64,000 nucleotides of DNA from Arctopsyche grandis (GCF_051622035.1 NC_135365.1:16348001-16412000); one strand, 5' to 3'. Numbered from the stretch's first letter, positions 1-31,596 are shown. The notes: a model not told the origin generated them from the sequence alone. Numbers and translations are program-made.

Positions 1-2354
1 TTGATTTTGATTTTTAAATGCTTTTTATTATTACTAAATTATATTCAAAATACATCTTATATCTATTTTTATAGCTACTGATCTACTGATCATTTTCTAT
101 TTTACAAGTTTAATTTAATTTTGTTAGTAATCATAGTATTATATTATTCTAATGTTAATGTACAGCATAATATGTAAAAGAGCTCAAAAACCTATTTACA
201 ATACTCGAAATAGTTTGAGAATCTCAAAATGTACCGTTAATGTATGTAATATTTTACAGAACCAATTTAGCCTAATGTCACTGTAATAAAAATCTCAAAA
301 TGGGATACTTTTCTTTCGAATAAAACTATTCTACCTTTATGTCTTTACATCTAGAGCGATAATCACATTTAAACCATTATCGCATTGCAATTTATCTACG
401 AAACTGACCAACAGTTTTTCAAACTGTATAACGTATATATATAATCTATCTAACCTTTCTTCCGATTATTATGGTACTAAAAATACTCTCATTGTATTAT
501 ATTCTAAACGAAATGATACGGTAATAAAAGCACGCGCTTGTGATAGCTTTGTCTGGTTTTTTTTTTTCACCATTTTTTTATAGACAAACATTGATGTCCA
601 TTATGTGCATGTTGACACAATAAATAATTACACACCGGGTACCCATAACATTGTCGTTATGTCAACGGAGACGAACTCGCATCTATGTACATACATATGT
701 GTATGTAATACATAAAGAATCAGGTGTGGTTTGCATATGGTTAATAAAAATAAAAATATACTATAAAATGCTTTTCGTTCCGCCACCTTATCGTCTACGG
801 ATCGTTACGATATTGAATTTATTTGTTTACTTATTTATTTAATGTGTGAGTATATGCGGTCATTATAAGTCGATTTAGATCGATTGGGACTGCCTGTCGG
901 TTGATATATTATACACATATACATATACATACATAAAATACTACCTATGTATACTTCATTAATATTTCAATAATGCCTTCGCGCAAATATACTGTCCCAT
1001 TGGACTCTAGTTGGATTCCATTACTTGAAATTTTCCAATTTTCCAATAATTGAATTCAATTTCATTTTTTTTTCTAATATATGTATACAAGTCTCGTGAT
1101 TATTTTATTATAAATATTCCTATCAAACTGTCTCCAATAGTCTTATACATATTTCAGTGGAGTCGCTAGGGGTGGTGTCACCTAAAAATATTTTTTAATT
1201 ATTAATATTTTTTTATTGTTATGACTTACGACAGAGATGCGCAAAAAGAAGTTCACACGTTGTTTTTGGATTGTCAACGTCTGACTGAATCAGTTTTTTT
1301 TAAATTCTACAGATTCCGGAAAACTTAGAGACCGTTCATAAAAATTCATTGCATCCATTTTTATGAAGAATACAATAAAAATTATAATCTTTGCTATCTA
1401 CATACAAATTGCATAATCGAATAAAATTTGCCCACTCGTCAAAAAAGTTGCCGACTTTTGATCAAAATTATGTCAAAATTTGAATAGTACAAAATCGGAA
1501 AATTCTCATTGGAAATGGAGAAAATTTTTGTTTGATACAAATAATGATAGTTTAAGGAAAATATTCATATATTACCCATTGTTATACATAAATACCAATA
1601 TGCTTATAGAAAACTAGTGGTTTTACCCGGCTTCGCTCGGTATTTGTAATATAAACCGCTTATACATATAGGATCCGGATGTGAAGGATTCCAAGTGAAA
1701 CGCAGATTAAGTCAGAACTATGTATTTATTATAACATGCCGTCGGGCTTGTTCTCCAACAAGTGACCATAACAACACGCATCCGGTCTCTCCCATGCATA
1801 CCACACACATACTTTATCCCTAGCAGTTTGGCCAACCACACATACGGCTCGGCTCGTTTAAAAATCATTCCTACATACATGACTAATCTAATAGTAAACA
1901 TTTTATTAAATTTATTTGAATAGTTTTATTTTATATAAATTTATTTGAATAGTTTTATTTTATATAAATTTATTTGAATAGTTTGATTTTATATAAATTT
2001 ATTTGAATAGTTTTATTTTATATAAGTTTATTTGAATACTCATTTGTTTTTTTTATTAAATTGACTGTCACGAACAAACAAGCATATACATGTGTATACT
2101 GTCTCTTTCGAAATTATATGTATACCAGAATCCGGCGCCTGCGCCATCGGCGCTTTTGCCCCCGGAGACTTCGAATCCTTTGAATCGAAAAAAATCTAAT
2201 GTGTCATTCCCAACCAACCAACCAATGTTGCATATGTATATGCAAAGTCTCTTTCGAAATTATATATTAGATTTGTTTTTCTTGAGTGTTTGTTTTTGAA
2301 ATTTGGAGTTGAATAATAGAAAATGCTTTAATTTTTTTTCTAATATTGTTTCAG
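1..2354. other. Left flank, probably upstream NELL intron
   Basis: AT-rich non-coding DNA. The exon at 2355 opens in the middle of a codon, so at least one upstream exon exists; I see no signal-peptide exon here, and this is probably intron. Bases 1157-1330 resemble 15413-15550 (the shared stretch includes TTCACACGTTGTTT), an old dispersed repeat with a hAT-like CAGTGGAGTCGC start. Short TACATATG-type runs are scattered. No convincing reading frame is present. Confidence 0.6.
1611..2275 (+). repeat. Helitron-like dispersed repeat with internal minisatellite
   Basis: It begins with CTAGTGGTTTTACCCGGCTT and ends near CTTTCGAAATTATATATTAG. The same two ends occur inverted at 32944-33460, and the 3' half recurs at 15894-16109. 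Bases 1907-2040 are about 4.5 tandem copies of a 29-bp AT-rich unit (core TTTATTTGAATAGTTTTATT). No terminal inverted repeats or coding capacity are visible. Assignment to Helitron rests only on the look of the ends and is tentative. Confidence 0.4.
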
Positions 2355-21937
<19,583 letters not shown>

Positions 21938-22422
21938 ACGCATTCTAAGCGCCCATGCCATGCCTATCAATTAAATCGATAATCTAAATGGTGCAAAAAA
22001 ATATGTAATAATTTGTAAATTGCCTAAATCCTCGAGCACAATGAATTTACCATTATATGTTGTTAATAATTAAAAAAAAAAACTTATTTATTTTAGATAG
22101 ATAATGTTCAGAGTGTGTTTTTCATACCAGTGACGAGTGATGTGACCGGATGAATGAGCGAGAGTGGTGCGTGAGCTAGCGATGAAATGCGACCGATAAA
22201 GGCGTTCTTTTTGTCTACTTTCGAAGGCCTTATTCATAATAGGAAGTTTAAAAAGATTACCGATTGCCTATTTGCCAATTATATATCTGACAGATCATTA
22301 TAAATAAATTTAGTGAAGAAAAAAAAGTGTTTTTACAAATTATCAATTGAGCTTAGTATATTGTAAACTGTAAAGAATCTAATAATAGACGTCTAAATAT
22401 TCCAAAAAGCAAAATGTATCGT
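21938..22422. other. NELL 3' UTR and downstream spacer
   Basis: An A-rich run at 22070-22082 and an ATAAATAAA near 22300 are possible cleavage signals for the NELL transcript. No further genes are seen. Confidence 0.4.
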
Positions 22423-22430
22423 TACTGATG

Positions 22431-23379
22431 CAGTGGCGGATACAGAAAAAACTCAAGGGGGGGGGGGGCGCTAAAGATATCTTGAGCTACATTTACTTTT
22501 ATCGTAATAAAAAATAATCAAGTCACATGTAAAGTTTAAGAAAGTTTTATTTAAACTGATTATACACATGTACAAGACAATGCCATCTTATGATATAATA
22601 AAAAAGTTACAATTGTGGTTCTCATCCTTAAATGATGAATTCTCTGCGCCTATTCTTTCTGGCAAATTGGATAATTACATCGTCAATAGGACAATCGATT
22701 TCAGGGTGAGTGTTTAACAGAGCTAAGCCATTAAGTCGATCCTCCTTCATTGTCGACCTCAGCCATGTCTTTGTATGCCGCAATGTTGAAAAACTTATTT
22801 CTACTGTAGCAATAGATACAGGTAAACAAGCAAATATTTTGTACAGCGTGTGCAAAGTAGGATAGTCAGATCTAGGACAAACAGACAAGGCTTGCATAAC
22901 AGAATCACAGGATCATTAAGGGCGTTTATGCTCATTTGCTTGTATTGAAGAATCTCTCCCATTAGTCTCTTTTTAATCACAAAGGGTGATTCTCCTTCAA
23001 AGAACGATAGTTCAGTTAAGCACTGATTCAATTTATGTGCCAGATCATTACCGGCATGTTTCAGTAGTTGTGAGGACAAAAGTATGTTGAATTTAAAATG
23101 ATAAATATTTTCTTCAGCAAAACGTTCTCTCATGTCAGTCGTAACATTGTCCAGTGTTGGAATAAAAACAGTTCTTTTCCAATATGTCATAGCATCATCA
23201 TTATGATCGCAGTTTTCCCTGTGTCTTTGTCTGCCTGTAAGACGAGGAACACTCATCTCCACGTCTAACTCTTCCATAACTGCCTTCGCCTCTTCAACAA
23301 TACGAGCAAAGTGGCTATCAGCATTAGCTGGTGGCTCCGCAAGGGGGGGGCGTGCGCCCCCCATATGTATCCGCCACTG
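22431..23379 (-). mobile_element. hAT transposon remnant with 8-bp TSD
   Basis: Terminal repeats CAGTGGCGGATACA at both ends and a perfect 8-bp duplication TACTGATG at 22423-22430 and 23380-23387. It is 949 bp, with G-runs just inside both ends. The minus strand carries the C-terminal part of a hAT transposase. Too short to be autonomous; a deletion derivative that still keeps coding sequence. Confidence 0.9.
22628..23364 (-). pseudogene. hAT transposase C-terminal part, frameshifted
   Basis: Two overlapping minus frames: an upstream one with LLSSQLLKHAGNDLAHKLN and FKFN context, and a downstream one with the hAT dimerisation motif (PVSIATVEISFSTLRHTKT, then LRSTMKEDRLNGLALL). They join by a single frameshift near 22905-22915. 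The catalytic N-terminal two thirds and the zinc finger are missing. Confidence 0.8.
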
Positions 23380-23458
23380 TACTGATGTTTAATCAAAGTT
23401 CAATGACGAATTTGGCAAAAGTGATTTTCACAAGCAATACTTCTTTACTATAATATAC

Positions 23459-23480
23459 ATATATATATATATATATATAT
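23459..23480. repeat. Short (AT)n tract
   Basis: Eleven TA units. Confidence 0.9.
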
Positions 23481-23566
23481 TTTGGTGTTAATGTAAATTT
23501 TCTGCCTCGTCGGGTGCATGTTTGTAGCGGGTGATCGGTTCAAATGGAAACTGCAAGTTAAGTTTG

Positions 23567-23928
23567 GTTCATTGTTTCTATACATAATTGTATATGAATT
23601 GTGTATCTAAATCTTTTCATGGGCGCAGCCGTTTACTTACAACTATTCTAGAGTATATATTAAAAGGTTCATTGCAGTGGCGGCTCGTGAGAATTCAAAG
23701 TGGGGAGGCTGCAGAGATGAATCGGCCTCTAGTAGCTCTCGTTGACCAAATCCAAAAAAAATAGCATGCATATTTACTATACTGGGAGGTCTGCAGCCCC
23801 GCAGCCCATATGGACGAGCCGCCACTGGTTCATTGTTTCTATACATAATTGTATATGAATTATGTATCTAAATCTTTTCATGGGCGCAGCCGTGTACTTA
23901 CAACTATTCTAGAGTATATATTGAAAGA
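23567..23928. repeat. Tandem 100-bp duplication split by a MITE
   Basis: The unit starting GTTCATTGTTTCTATACATA and including CATGGGCGCAGCCG occurs at 23567-23666 and again at 23828-23928 with a few substitutions. The MITE at 23675-23827 sits exactly at the start of the second unit. Confidence 0.85.
23675..23827. mobile_element. hAT MITE with 8-bp TSD
   Basis: Ends CAGTGGCGGCTCGT and its inverse; duplication GTTCATTG at 23667-23674 and 23828-23835. It is 153 bp with no coding sequence. The terminal 9 bases equal those of the 949-bp hAT remnant nearby. Confidence 0.9.
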
Positions 23929-25383
23929 TTTTATTTAACAAAATTTAAGCCTTTCTTTCCGTATAAATAATTATAGTTCTGAAAATTAAAAAAAAATCAG
24001 AAATATAGTACAAATACTAGGCAATATAACCAAAGTTTCTAAAAGTGATGTTCTAAAATCAACATCGATAAGAGTGTCTGTATCATGTAATATTTACAAA
24101 TAATACATAGTTGCGTAGAGGATGAGTAAATTAGTTATAGGGATTTTTATATAACAAAATAATATGTAGTGACGATCATCTTGACTATGATTGTATTAAA
24201 ATGTCAATACAATTATTCCATTTCAACCGATCACCTTGTTTTAAAGCATATTTTGACATGAGAGTATTTCGTACGTACAGGTCCAAATTAACAATTGCAA
24301 TCACGATGATACTTTCTCCGTTAACATAATGTATACATATGTATGTACGTACGTCCGTGTGAGAATGTGACAAATGTATACATAAAATATATATATTTTT
24401 CGATGCGGACGGAAACAGAAAGGTTTTGGACATGATTTGTATTCGATTATGAGATTGCCGAGATAGTAACGAGCAATTGAGTTTGATTGAGTTTAATGCG
24501 GCCTTGTGTATACACATACATTTTAGTGTTTCTATGTAATTTTTTACGACAAATTTTATAAAATTGTCTTCAAATACGTCATTGAATGAAACTCTATCCA
24601 TTGTATTAAAAAAAGAACTTCATACTGCTAGATACTAATTGAATTTCTTCATCTGTGAGGTGTGATCGGAGTGTTTCATACCTCGAAATTTTGCCGTTAA
24701 AAAAACAAATATTGCTTTTAATAAAAATAAAAACTATCTTCCTTAGAATTAAAATAGTTATATAAAAAAGTATGTTGAAAGTAAAAAAAAAAAAAAAAAA
24801 CACCATGGCAGTATATAATAGCAAAACCAAATATAGTGAGAATTTTAATACATGTTTTGTTTGTTTCATTTCCGCCGGCATTTTGATGCTTGCACGTCTT
24901 GCTGTGTTCAAATATTGTAACCGTTGAGACAAATTAAGATATTTTAATTGTTTTCTAATTACATGATTTCATAGTTAACTATAGAAATGTAATCATAGGT
25001 AGGCATGTAATCCGGTGCCGGTCACTGGAGAAAATTCTCAGTGTGTCCTATGATAATTGCTTTGATGAAACTTCAAGTGGATGTTTTCTGTACCCAAATA
25101 CTACTTACATACATACATTTAGTCGCTGAAAATGTGTCATTTTTCATCGAAGCAATCATCGTACGCTTCACTTGATTCGCTCCTATGGCTAACGCTGATG
25201 TAATCGTACGATAATCCAATTATAATTTCCAAAACTATTGTTTATATATGTTTGAAACTACGCAACTAATTTGAAAAACACATCTGAAATAGAATCGAAA
25301 TACAATATTATTATTATACATTATATTTAAATTATAAAATACAACGTATGCCTTTTACTATATATTTTATCTATATTTTAAAG

Positions 25384-25918
25384 GTTGTGGCTGTTTGCAG
25401 GTAGTATATCTGCAAATTATTGGCTATTTGCAGGTACTATATCTGCGAATTATTGGCTATTTGCAGGTACTATATCTGCGACAGGCGCAAAGCGTTCTGC
25501 GCATGCGCGTGAACTGTCACTGTCAGCGTGTTTACTGTTAAAATTTTGTTTTAAACCTCTTAAAATTTAGTTCGAACTCGTAAAGTGACGTAGAGTAAAA
25601 AATATAATCCAAATTAGTTAATATTATGAATTGTTAGACAAGTATTATCATATACAACGTATAATACCTACATACAAGTACAAGCCGCAAACTAGCTAAA
25701 TGATATAAATCTATTATAATAACGTGCGAAATTTATTTATTTGCCTCGTGTATAATGAACGATTGATTAAACAAGTCTAGCATACATTAAATGTAAGAAA
25801 TTATAATCGGATTATAAGTTGACGCGCATGCGCAGAAGGCTTTGCGTCTGTCGCAGATATAGTACCTGCAAATAGCCAATAGTTCGCAGATATAGTACCT
25901 TCAAATAGCCACAACCTA
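25384..25918. mobile_element. Inverted-repeat element with tandem subterminal repeats
   Basis: Left end GGTTGTGGCTGTTTGCAGGT and right end inverse of it (CAAATAGCCACAACC). A unit of about 33 bp (TGGCTATTTGCAGGTACTAT plus ATCTGCGAATTAT) is repeated three times on the left and twice, inverted, on the right. Inside lies CGCATGCGCG at the left and GCGCATGCGC at the right. Non-coding, about 535 bp. Target duplication unclear; superfamily unknown. Confidence 0.65.
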
Positions 25919-27599
25919 TTGTAAATGTACAATATTTCATATATTTATGTATTGTATTTGTATGTACTGATCGATGTTTTATCTTATTTTTCGTTAAAAC
26001 TCATCTCATTTGTGATATTATGTATAAAATTAATGAATAATATGTAATGTTAAATACATACAGTTACTACAAAAATAAAAAGCTTGTTATGCGGTGACAC
26101 AATTGTTTCTTATTCATGTTTTTCATCAAATCTCATATCATTCATACATGTTGCTTTTATATATATATTATTATATATAATATAAACATAATAAACTACT
26201 GCGGCTATATATGCATGTTATAACACGGGTAACACGATACAAGGTTGCATTGTGTCACTCGTGTTAAAACGTGTACTCGGTATTTATCTGTGATAAAATC
26301 ACAGTCACAAAAAATACAAAATTACAAAAAAAAAACAACAACAATATTACATATACACATGTATATGTATATGTATATGTATATGTTACATATATTATTA
26401 AATTACATCTTGGATAAGAATTCGTTTGTCTGAAACAATTTATTCAATGAAAATCTAACCATGCAGGTTGAAAACGAAACGAAATTAACAACATTTATAA
26501 TAAAAGAACTATTTCATCGATATGAAAATTTATAATACACCACTTTATGATTTGTAAAAAATTTAAATATTCATTTAAAAAGATTTAATTTGAAGTATAT
26601 ATTATATTTTTTTAACCAGATATATGTATACTAAGTTTCACGTGCAAAATTGTGATATTTTTTAACTAAAAATCAAATTTATTTGTGCCATTTATAATTT
26701 TAATCTATACAACGATATTTTATAATTTACGAACATTAGTTTTATTGAGTAAAGCAATGTTTTATTAAAGTTAAAGTTTATTGCAAAACTCGTTTACATC
26801 AAATTACATTATATATGTATGTATATTGAAATCTTAACCAAATAATAAAATTAATATAAACATTCCATGAAGATTTTATGTTGTATTTTAAGTTTATATT
26901 TAAATTGAAGACATTCCTGTTTTTAACCTAATTGTATTTTTTATTACTGCATATTTAATTTTTTGTATATATATGTATGTACGTTCCAAAATATGAGATA
27001 TATATTATATTTTAAAACATTACAATATTCAAAGAAACAGTATAAAAGAATATAAGTAGATATTACTTATATGTATGATTTTTTTTTATGTATAATAAAT
27101 AATTAGTTATAATAGATATTTTTGTATGATTTGATGTTGACATCTTAAAGAAAATATGCATTATTTCCAGCTCAATCTTCAATTTTGTGTAATAAATTAT
27201 TAATCACTACAATTTTATTTTACTATATTTAGATATTTAACAATATACTTCACGAACTTTATAACAGAAATGAAAAATCAATTAGATTTAACTATAATAT
27301 GTACATACATTTAAAATGCATTTCATACTAACACAGTGACACTACAAGAACTATCATATTTTATTACTATATAATAATAATTCTCGAAACTTTTAAATTA
27401 ACTACCGCATACGGTTGAATAAATTTATATTAAACATTGTAACGTATAATAATAATACATTATATCAGAGATAAAATATTTTTGTATAAATAATATGATA
27501 TTTTGAAGTAAATACGTAAGTATTTAATAAAATAAAACATATTGATACATTTATAATAATATCAAATTCACATGTATTGAAATATAATGTTTTAAGTAG
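25919..27599. other. AT-rich intergenic DNA
   Basis: Long AT-rich spacer between convergent genes, with short TATA runs. The right part may be tetraspanin 3' UTR. I see no gene. Confidence 0.5.
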
Positions 27600-27690
27600 A
27601 TATAACACGTAATAGACATTCTCGGCTAGTTCATCAATGACCTGACGAACGTCTCGGGCATCACCAAAGTATCTAATTCTTGTACATTTT
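27600..27690 (-). promoter_or_regulatory. GC-balanced island in tetraspanin 3' UTR
   Basis: Just after the stop codon on the minus strand, about 75 bases are much less AT-rich than all surrounding sequence and stay open as a coding-like frame (DARDVRQVIDELAENVYY). No acceptor joins this frame to the tetraspanin phase. Possibly a conserved UTR element. Confidence 0.35.
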
Positions 27691-27703
27691 ATTTAAATAC
27701 CAT

Positions 27704-29007
27704 TTATTCTATCTTCATAAATAAAACGCAAGAAAAGATGATACCAAATATCTAAAACAACACACAGAAGATATCAATATGTAATTATTTTTAAAAATCT
27801 GAGAGCATATGCTGTGATTGGAATTCGAAAGGTTCTATGATGGATATCAAATTTAAAACATAAATAAATATGAAATCAGGAATTATTTAGTGATTAACTA
27901 ACCATAATTACAGCGACAACGATACCAGCAGTTCCCAAGATAACACCATTCTCTTTCATAAATTCAACTCCTTTTCTGAGACATCCTTCAGTATATATAG
28001 TTAAAGCATTTTGCGCTTGTGTACAAGGTAATTTCTGTAATGAAAATGAAACAATTACAAATATATTGTACATATTTAGCCAAGTATGCATTGTAATCCT
28101 AGAATGTGATCATTTGCTTACTCTGCCACCCCGTTCTACTTCTCTACAACACGACTCTGGAATTCTTTCCTGCCAATCTTTATAATTATTAACTCCACAA
28201 CACATCAACTCCTGCTGAGTAGTGTCCCAGGCTTTTGTGAATTCTTCCCTATTACCATAAAAGGATATAGAACTCTGCATTTCTTTTTCCATTGTCGTTT
28301 GTACTTTCTCACGGAATACATAGCCTAGAATTCCTCCCACGAGCAGCGTAACAAATAAGATAAAGACCAAAATATTGTACTGAAAATTTAAAAGGATTAA
28401 GTTAATCACTGCAAAGCTGAATACTAGTAAGTAAACACCATAGAAGTAGAATGCATAGAATCGCTCTCAGCCTCCAAAAATGTTGCTACAAAAACTCTGC
28501 GCGGCAGAGTTTGTTCATTGTTTGCTAAACTTTGTCTCTCGCTCTCTCTCTTGTCTCTCTTCTGACTTTCCGTCTCTCTCTTCGATGGCTCGCTTTTAGA
28601 CGATACTTTTGTTAACAATGCATTCTACTTCTATGGTAAATACTCATAATAGAATTACCGTCAACAGTAGACATTTAATTTCTTTTGCCGCTCCCATGCA
28701 TCCAAAGAACGATATAAACGTGATCAAAGCACCTGTGGCGATGAGAACATAAATTGATCCTTGGAACAAATTAGTTCCAATCAAATCGTTGATAAATGTC
28801 CTGTCGATCAACATCCACAATCCAATAGCTAACACTACCAATCCGCCGAGCTTCAAACAACAAAATATTCATTGAAAAAATATAAAAAATATTGTTTTAA
28901 GTCAATAGTTCAAATGTTTGTATGCTTACGAATGTTAGAAAATTGGCAACGAAGAGTCCATATTTCATACACCGACCACATCCGTCCATTTCTTGTCCGA
29001 AGCCCAT
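27704..29007 (-). CDS. Tetraspanin, complete (235 residues)
   Basis: Five coding exons on the minus strand: 28930-29007, 28659-28850, 28122-28379, 27903-28034, 27704-27751, all joined in phase 0. Starts MGFGQEMDGCGRCMKYGLF. Four membrane segments: TM1 about residues 17-40 (LGGLVVLAIGLWML), TM2 about 54-76 ending in FFGCMGA, TM3 about 84-110 (ILVFILFVTLLVGGILGYVF) and TM4 about 207-231 (GTAGIVVAVIM then IFGIIFSCVLF). The large loop carries CCG, ESCC, a PC and a GC, six cysteines in all. This is the standard CD63/CD9-type layout; the protein organises membrane microdomains. The tail after TM4 is only KIE, with no tyrosine sorting motif. The specific subfamily is not assigned. Start codon is the first ATG after a good acceptor. 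Confidence 0.93.
28438..28636. mobile_element. MITE inside tetraspanin intron 2
   Basis: Perfect 19-bp terminal inverted repeats CCATAGAAGTAGAATGCAT at 28438-28456 and inverted at 28618-28636. Imperfect flanks TAAACA/TAAATA may be the duplication. The interior has a CTCTGCGCGGCAGAG palindrome and a CT-rich run. It makes up most of the 279-base intron. Confidence 0.85.
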
Positions 29008-29290
29008 TTTGAATATTCACTAAAAATAAGAATACAGAAACCATTGCAATTGAATGAACATTGAAACAATTACAGTTGCCTTTGACCAAACTTTTGACCA
29101 TAGAATAGTTACCTTACACTTGACACTAATGTTGAGGAATCATTGTGCTAAAGATTGGTCATCGGCAATGTAGCAAAAAAAAATGAGTAAATTCGGCAAA
29201 ACCTGTTTGTACACAGCGGTAAAAAAAACCGAAAATTCTTCTAGAAGAATATATGTACCAATGGGCTGACAAAACCTTAAGTGTAGCTAT
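29008..29290 (-). promoter_or_regulatory. Tetraspanin 5' UTR and promoter region
   Basis: Twelve bases upstream of the ATG is a good acceptor (TTATTTTTAG, minus strand). A matching donor (GTGTAAG/GTAACT) lies at 29113, so a 5' non-coding exon is likely to end there after a 93-base intron. The promoter would lie to the right of about 29150; no TATA box can be picked with confidence. Confidence 0.4.
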
Positions 29291-29765
29291 GTACATCCTT
29301 TCATTAAGTGAAAATATCTTTTAGCAGTATAATACCCATTATTAACAAATATATTACCAATATTTACATGATATTTAAGAAAATACATATATTAATCAAT
29401 ATGATTGTAACACTGAATAATGAAGTAAAAAAATTATGGGCATTGAATGTTTCTTATTGTAAAGATTTGAATATCATAAATTTGCCTACATAATAGGTAT
29501 CCAAATTGTCGCAAGTAAATTACTGAGATGGAAGACCTTGAAGTGTAGAATCTAATTACCAATTAGTGTTGCTCTTATTTGATAAATTGATGTAATGCGA
29601 AACTGCTAATTTTCATTGTTGTTCAAGTCTTATTATTATATAGAAATTATAATTCGACCTTAAAATCACTTTTCATCGCAATATGTACAATTCGTCATAT
29701 TTTATACGCAAACTGTACATATATGGTTATTTTACTAATTAAAATAAAGTTAAAAAAAAAATTAG
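29291..29765. other. Spacer
   Basis: AT-rich, nothing recognised. Confidence 0.4.
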
Positions 29766-30111
29766 CATTTGAATGCTGACCAACGCCGATCGGCGTTTTG
29801 CCAACACGTCCATGGGTCTGAAAAAACGCCGATAGGCGTTGTATTTTGAGCACGTACAAAGTAAACAAGAATACTACCCCCTAAACCTTTCTAGATAGCA
29901 TTGAAAAAAAAGCATTGAACATGGGTCGTTTCATTGAATCTGTGTCATTCATTTGTCAACGTTTATAAAGACTCGTTTACACCGGAATTTGTGACTTTAT
30001 AACCATAGCAGAATTACCGGATGGAAATCCCTAACTACTGAGTATTTTAGATTGTGGCTTGACATTTAGATTGTGGCTTGTCATTTAGATTGTGAGCATT
30101 TTAACAACAAT

Positions 30112-31028
30112 TTATTTATTTATTTTTATTTCATTTATACCAGGAAGGCCTAGCAGGTAAACCCAATGCGCCTTCCTGGCCAAAGACAATTATATAAACA
30201 TATATGTACACCATCCATATATACACAAATACTTACACGTATACGCAAATAAAAAAAACATACATACATAAATATAAAAATACACATATATACATATAAT
30301 GATGTACATATACATACATACCGTTCTCCGTGACGGGCCCGAATGTGAAACGCCCGAAAACGCAAATATCGAAAGGCAAAGATCGAAAATCGAAAGATCT
30401 TAAGTCGAAATATAAAAAAAGGGTGCATGGTATACGGTACATACTCACTTAATTTGCGCGAGCAGGATACAACAGGAACAAGAGGAACAGGCTTTTCCTC
30501 CCGTATTAATGTGCGCGTGCAGAATACGGGAGGAAAAGCCTGTTCCTCTTGTTCCTGTTGTATCCTGCTCGCGCAAATTAAGTGAGTATGTACCGTTTAC
30601 CATGCACCCTTTTTTTTATCTTTCGACTTAAGATCTTTCGATTTTCGATCTTTGCCTTCCGATATTTGCGTTTTCGGGCGTTTCACATTCGGGCTCGTGA
30701 GGTAGACCCATAAATAAAGATAAAACCAACATACATACTTATTATGCTAAATAATAATATTACAAAATGAAAACAACATGTGTAAATATGTAGCTAGAAG
30801 TCTTTTAAAATATGCTGCCTGACAGAACTGTATGATGCAGTAAAAACATCAAGGCTCCCAGAAAGCAGGTTAAATAATCGAATGGCTCTTGAACGGGGCG
30901 AGTCATCAAGCACATTAGTTCTGGCCCGAATAGGCAGAAATAGAGTTCTGGAGCGTGATTCTCTCAGTTTCTCAGGTACCCTAAGTTTAAGATTACACAG
31001 AACATCAGGAAGATGACATTCACCCCTT
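30112..31028 (-). mobile_element. 5'-truncated LINE inserted in the MITE
   Basis: Flanked by ACAAT on both sides (30107-30111 and 31029-31033). The minus strand reads LRVPEKLRESRSRTLFLPI and ARTNVLDDSPRSRAIRLFN, the usual last segment of non-LTR reverse transcriptases, stopping near 30794. The 3' UTR ends in a CCAGGAAGGC...GCCTTCCTGG-type hairpin followed by an AATAAATAAA-type tail. The same hairpin tail ends the SINE family of this window. Confidence 0.75.
30331..30699. mobile_element. Near-perfect 177-bp fold-back element
   Basis: Arms 30331-30507 and 30523-30699 are inverse copies with only a few mismatches and no length change, separated by a 15-base loop. Sequence pairs such as GGAACAAGAGGAACAGGCTT with its inverse are exact. 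It lies within the LINE 3' UTR, so it is a later insertion. No duplication was found; arms contain GGGTGCATGGTATACGGTAC. Confidence 0.9.
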
Positions 31029-31101
31029 ACAATGAAGAAGATGGAACTAGTTTTGGAAAAATACATTCATTAATAAATTTATTTTGTTTATTTTATATTG
31101 T

Positions 31102-31596
31102 TTTATTTTATTTTATTTTATTTATTGAAAAATCAACAGACAGGATGTACAAAGATATGTTTAAAAAAACAAATAGTAAATAAATAATATATGTAACATC
31201 CGAGTCCAATAAAAGATTTTTACAAAAATGAAAAAGATAAATATAAGGAAAACAAATTAAAAAGTAAAGAATAAAGGCATGACAAAATATGTAGAACATT
31301 GCATAATTAAACTATAGTATTAAAATATTGGGAAAAGGTTATAAAATAGAATATAAGAAGAAATTAAAATTTACAAATATAAAACAAATGAAAAAGGTAA
31401 ATACAAAATAAACAAATGAAAAGGAAAAGAATGAAAGCTATAATATGATTAAATAGCACATTACATAACTAAACTAAAGTATAAAAATATTGGAAATATT
31501 GGAAAAATAGAATAGGAGAAGAAATTAATCAATCGGTCAAGGTTCTCTTGATGTTAGACCTGAATTGATGTAGGGAAATACCAAATATATTAGAAT
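31102..31596 (-). mobile_element. Second insertion in the MITE, retroelement-like
   Basis: Absent from the clean MITE copy. Its left edge is a TTTTA-repeat tract, i.e. an A-rich 3' tail on the minus strand. Body AT-rich, without a readable domain; probably a short retroelement or UTR fragment. Confidence 0.5.

Noticed and set aside
26225..26275. TAACACGGGTAACACGA ... TCGTGTTA inverted repeat as a mobile element
   Set aside because: Imperfect, about 45 bases, no target duplication; probably chance or an old remnant.
28424..28618. 64-codon frame in tetraspanin intron 2
   Set aside because: It lies entirely within the MITE with 19-bp terminal repeats.
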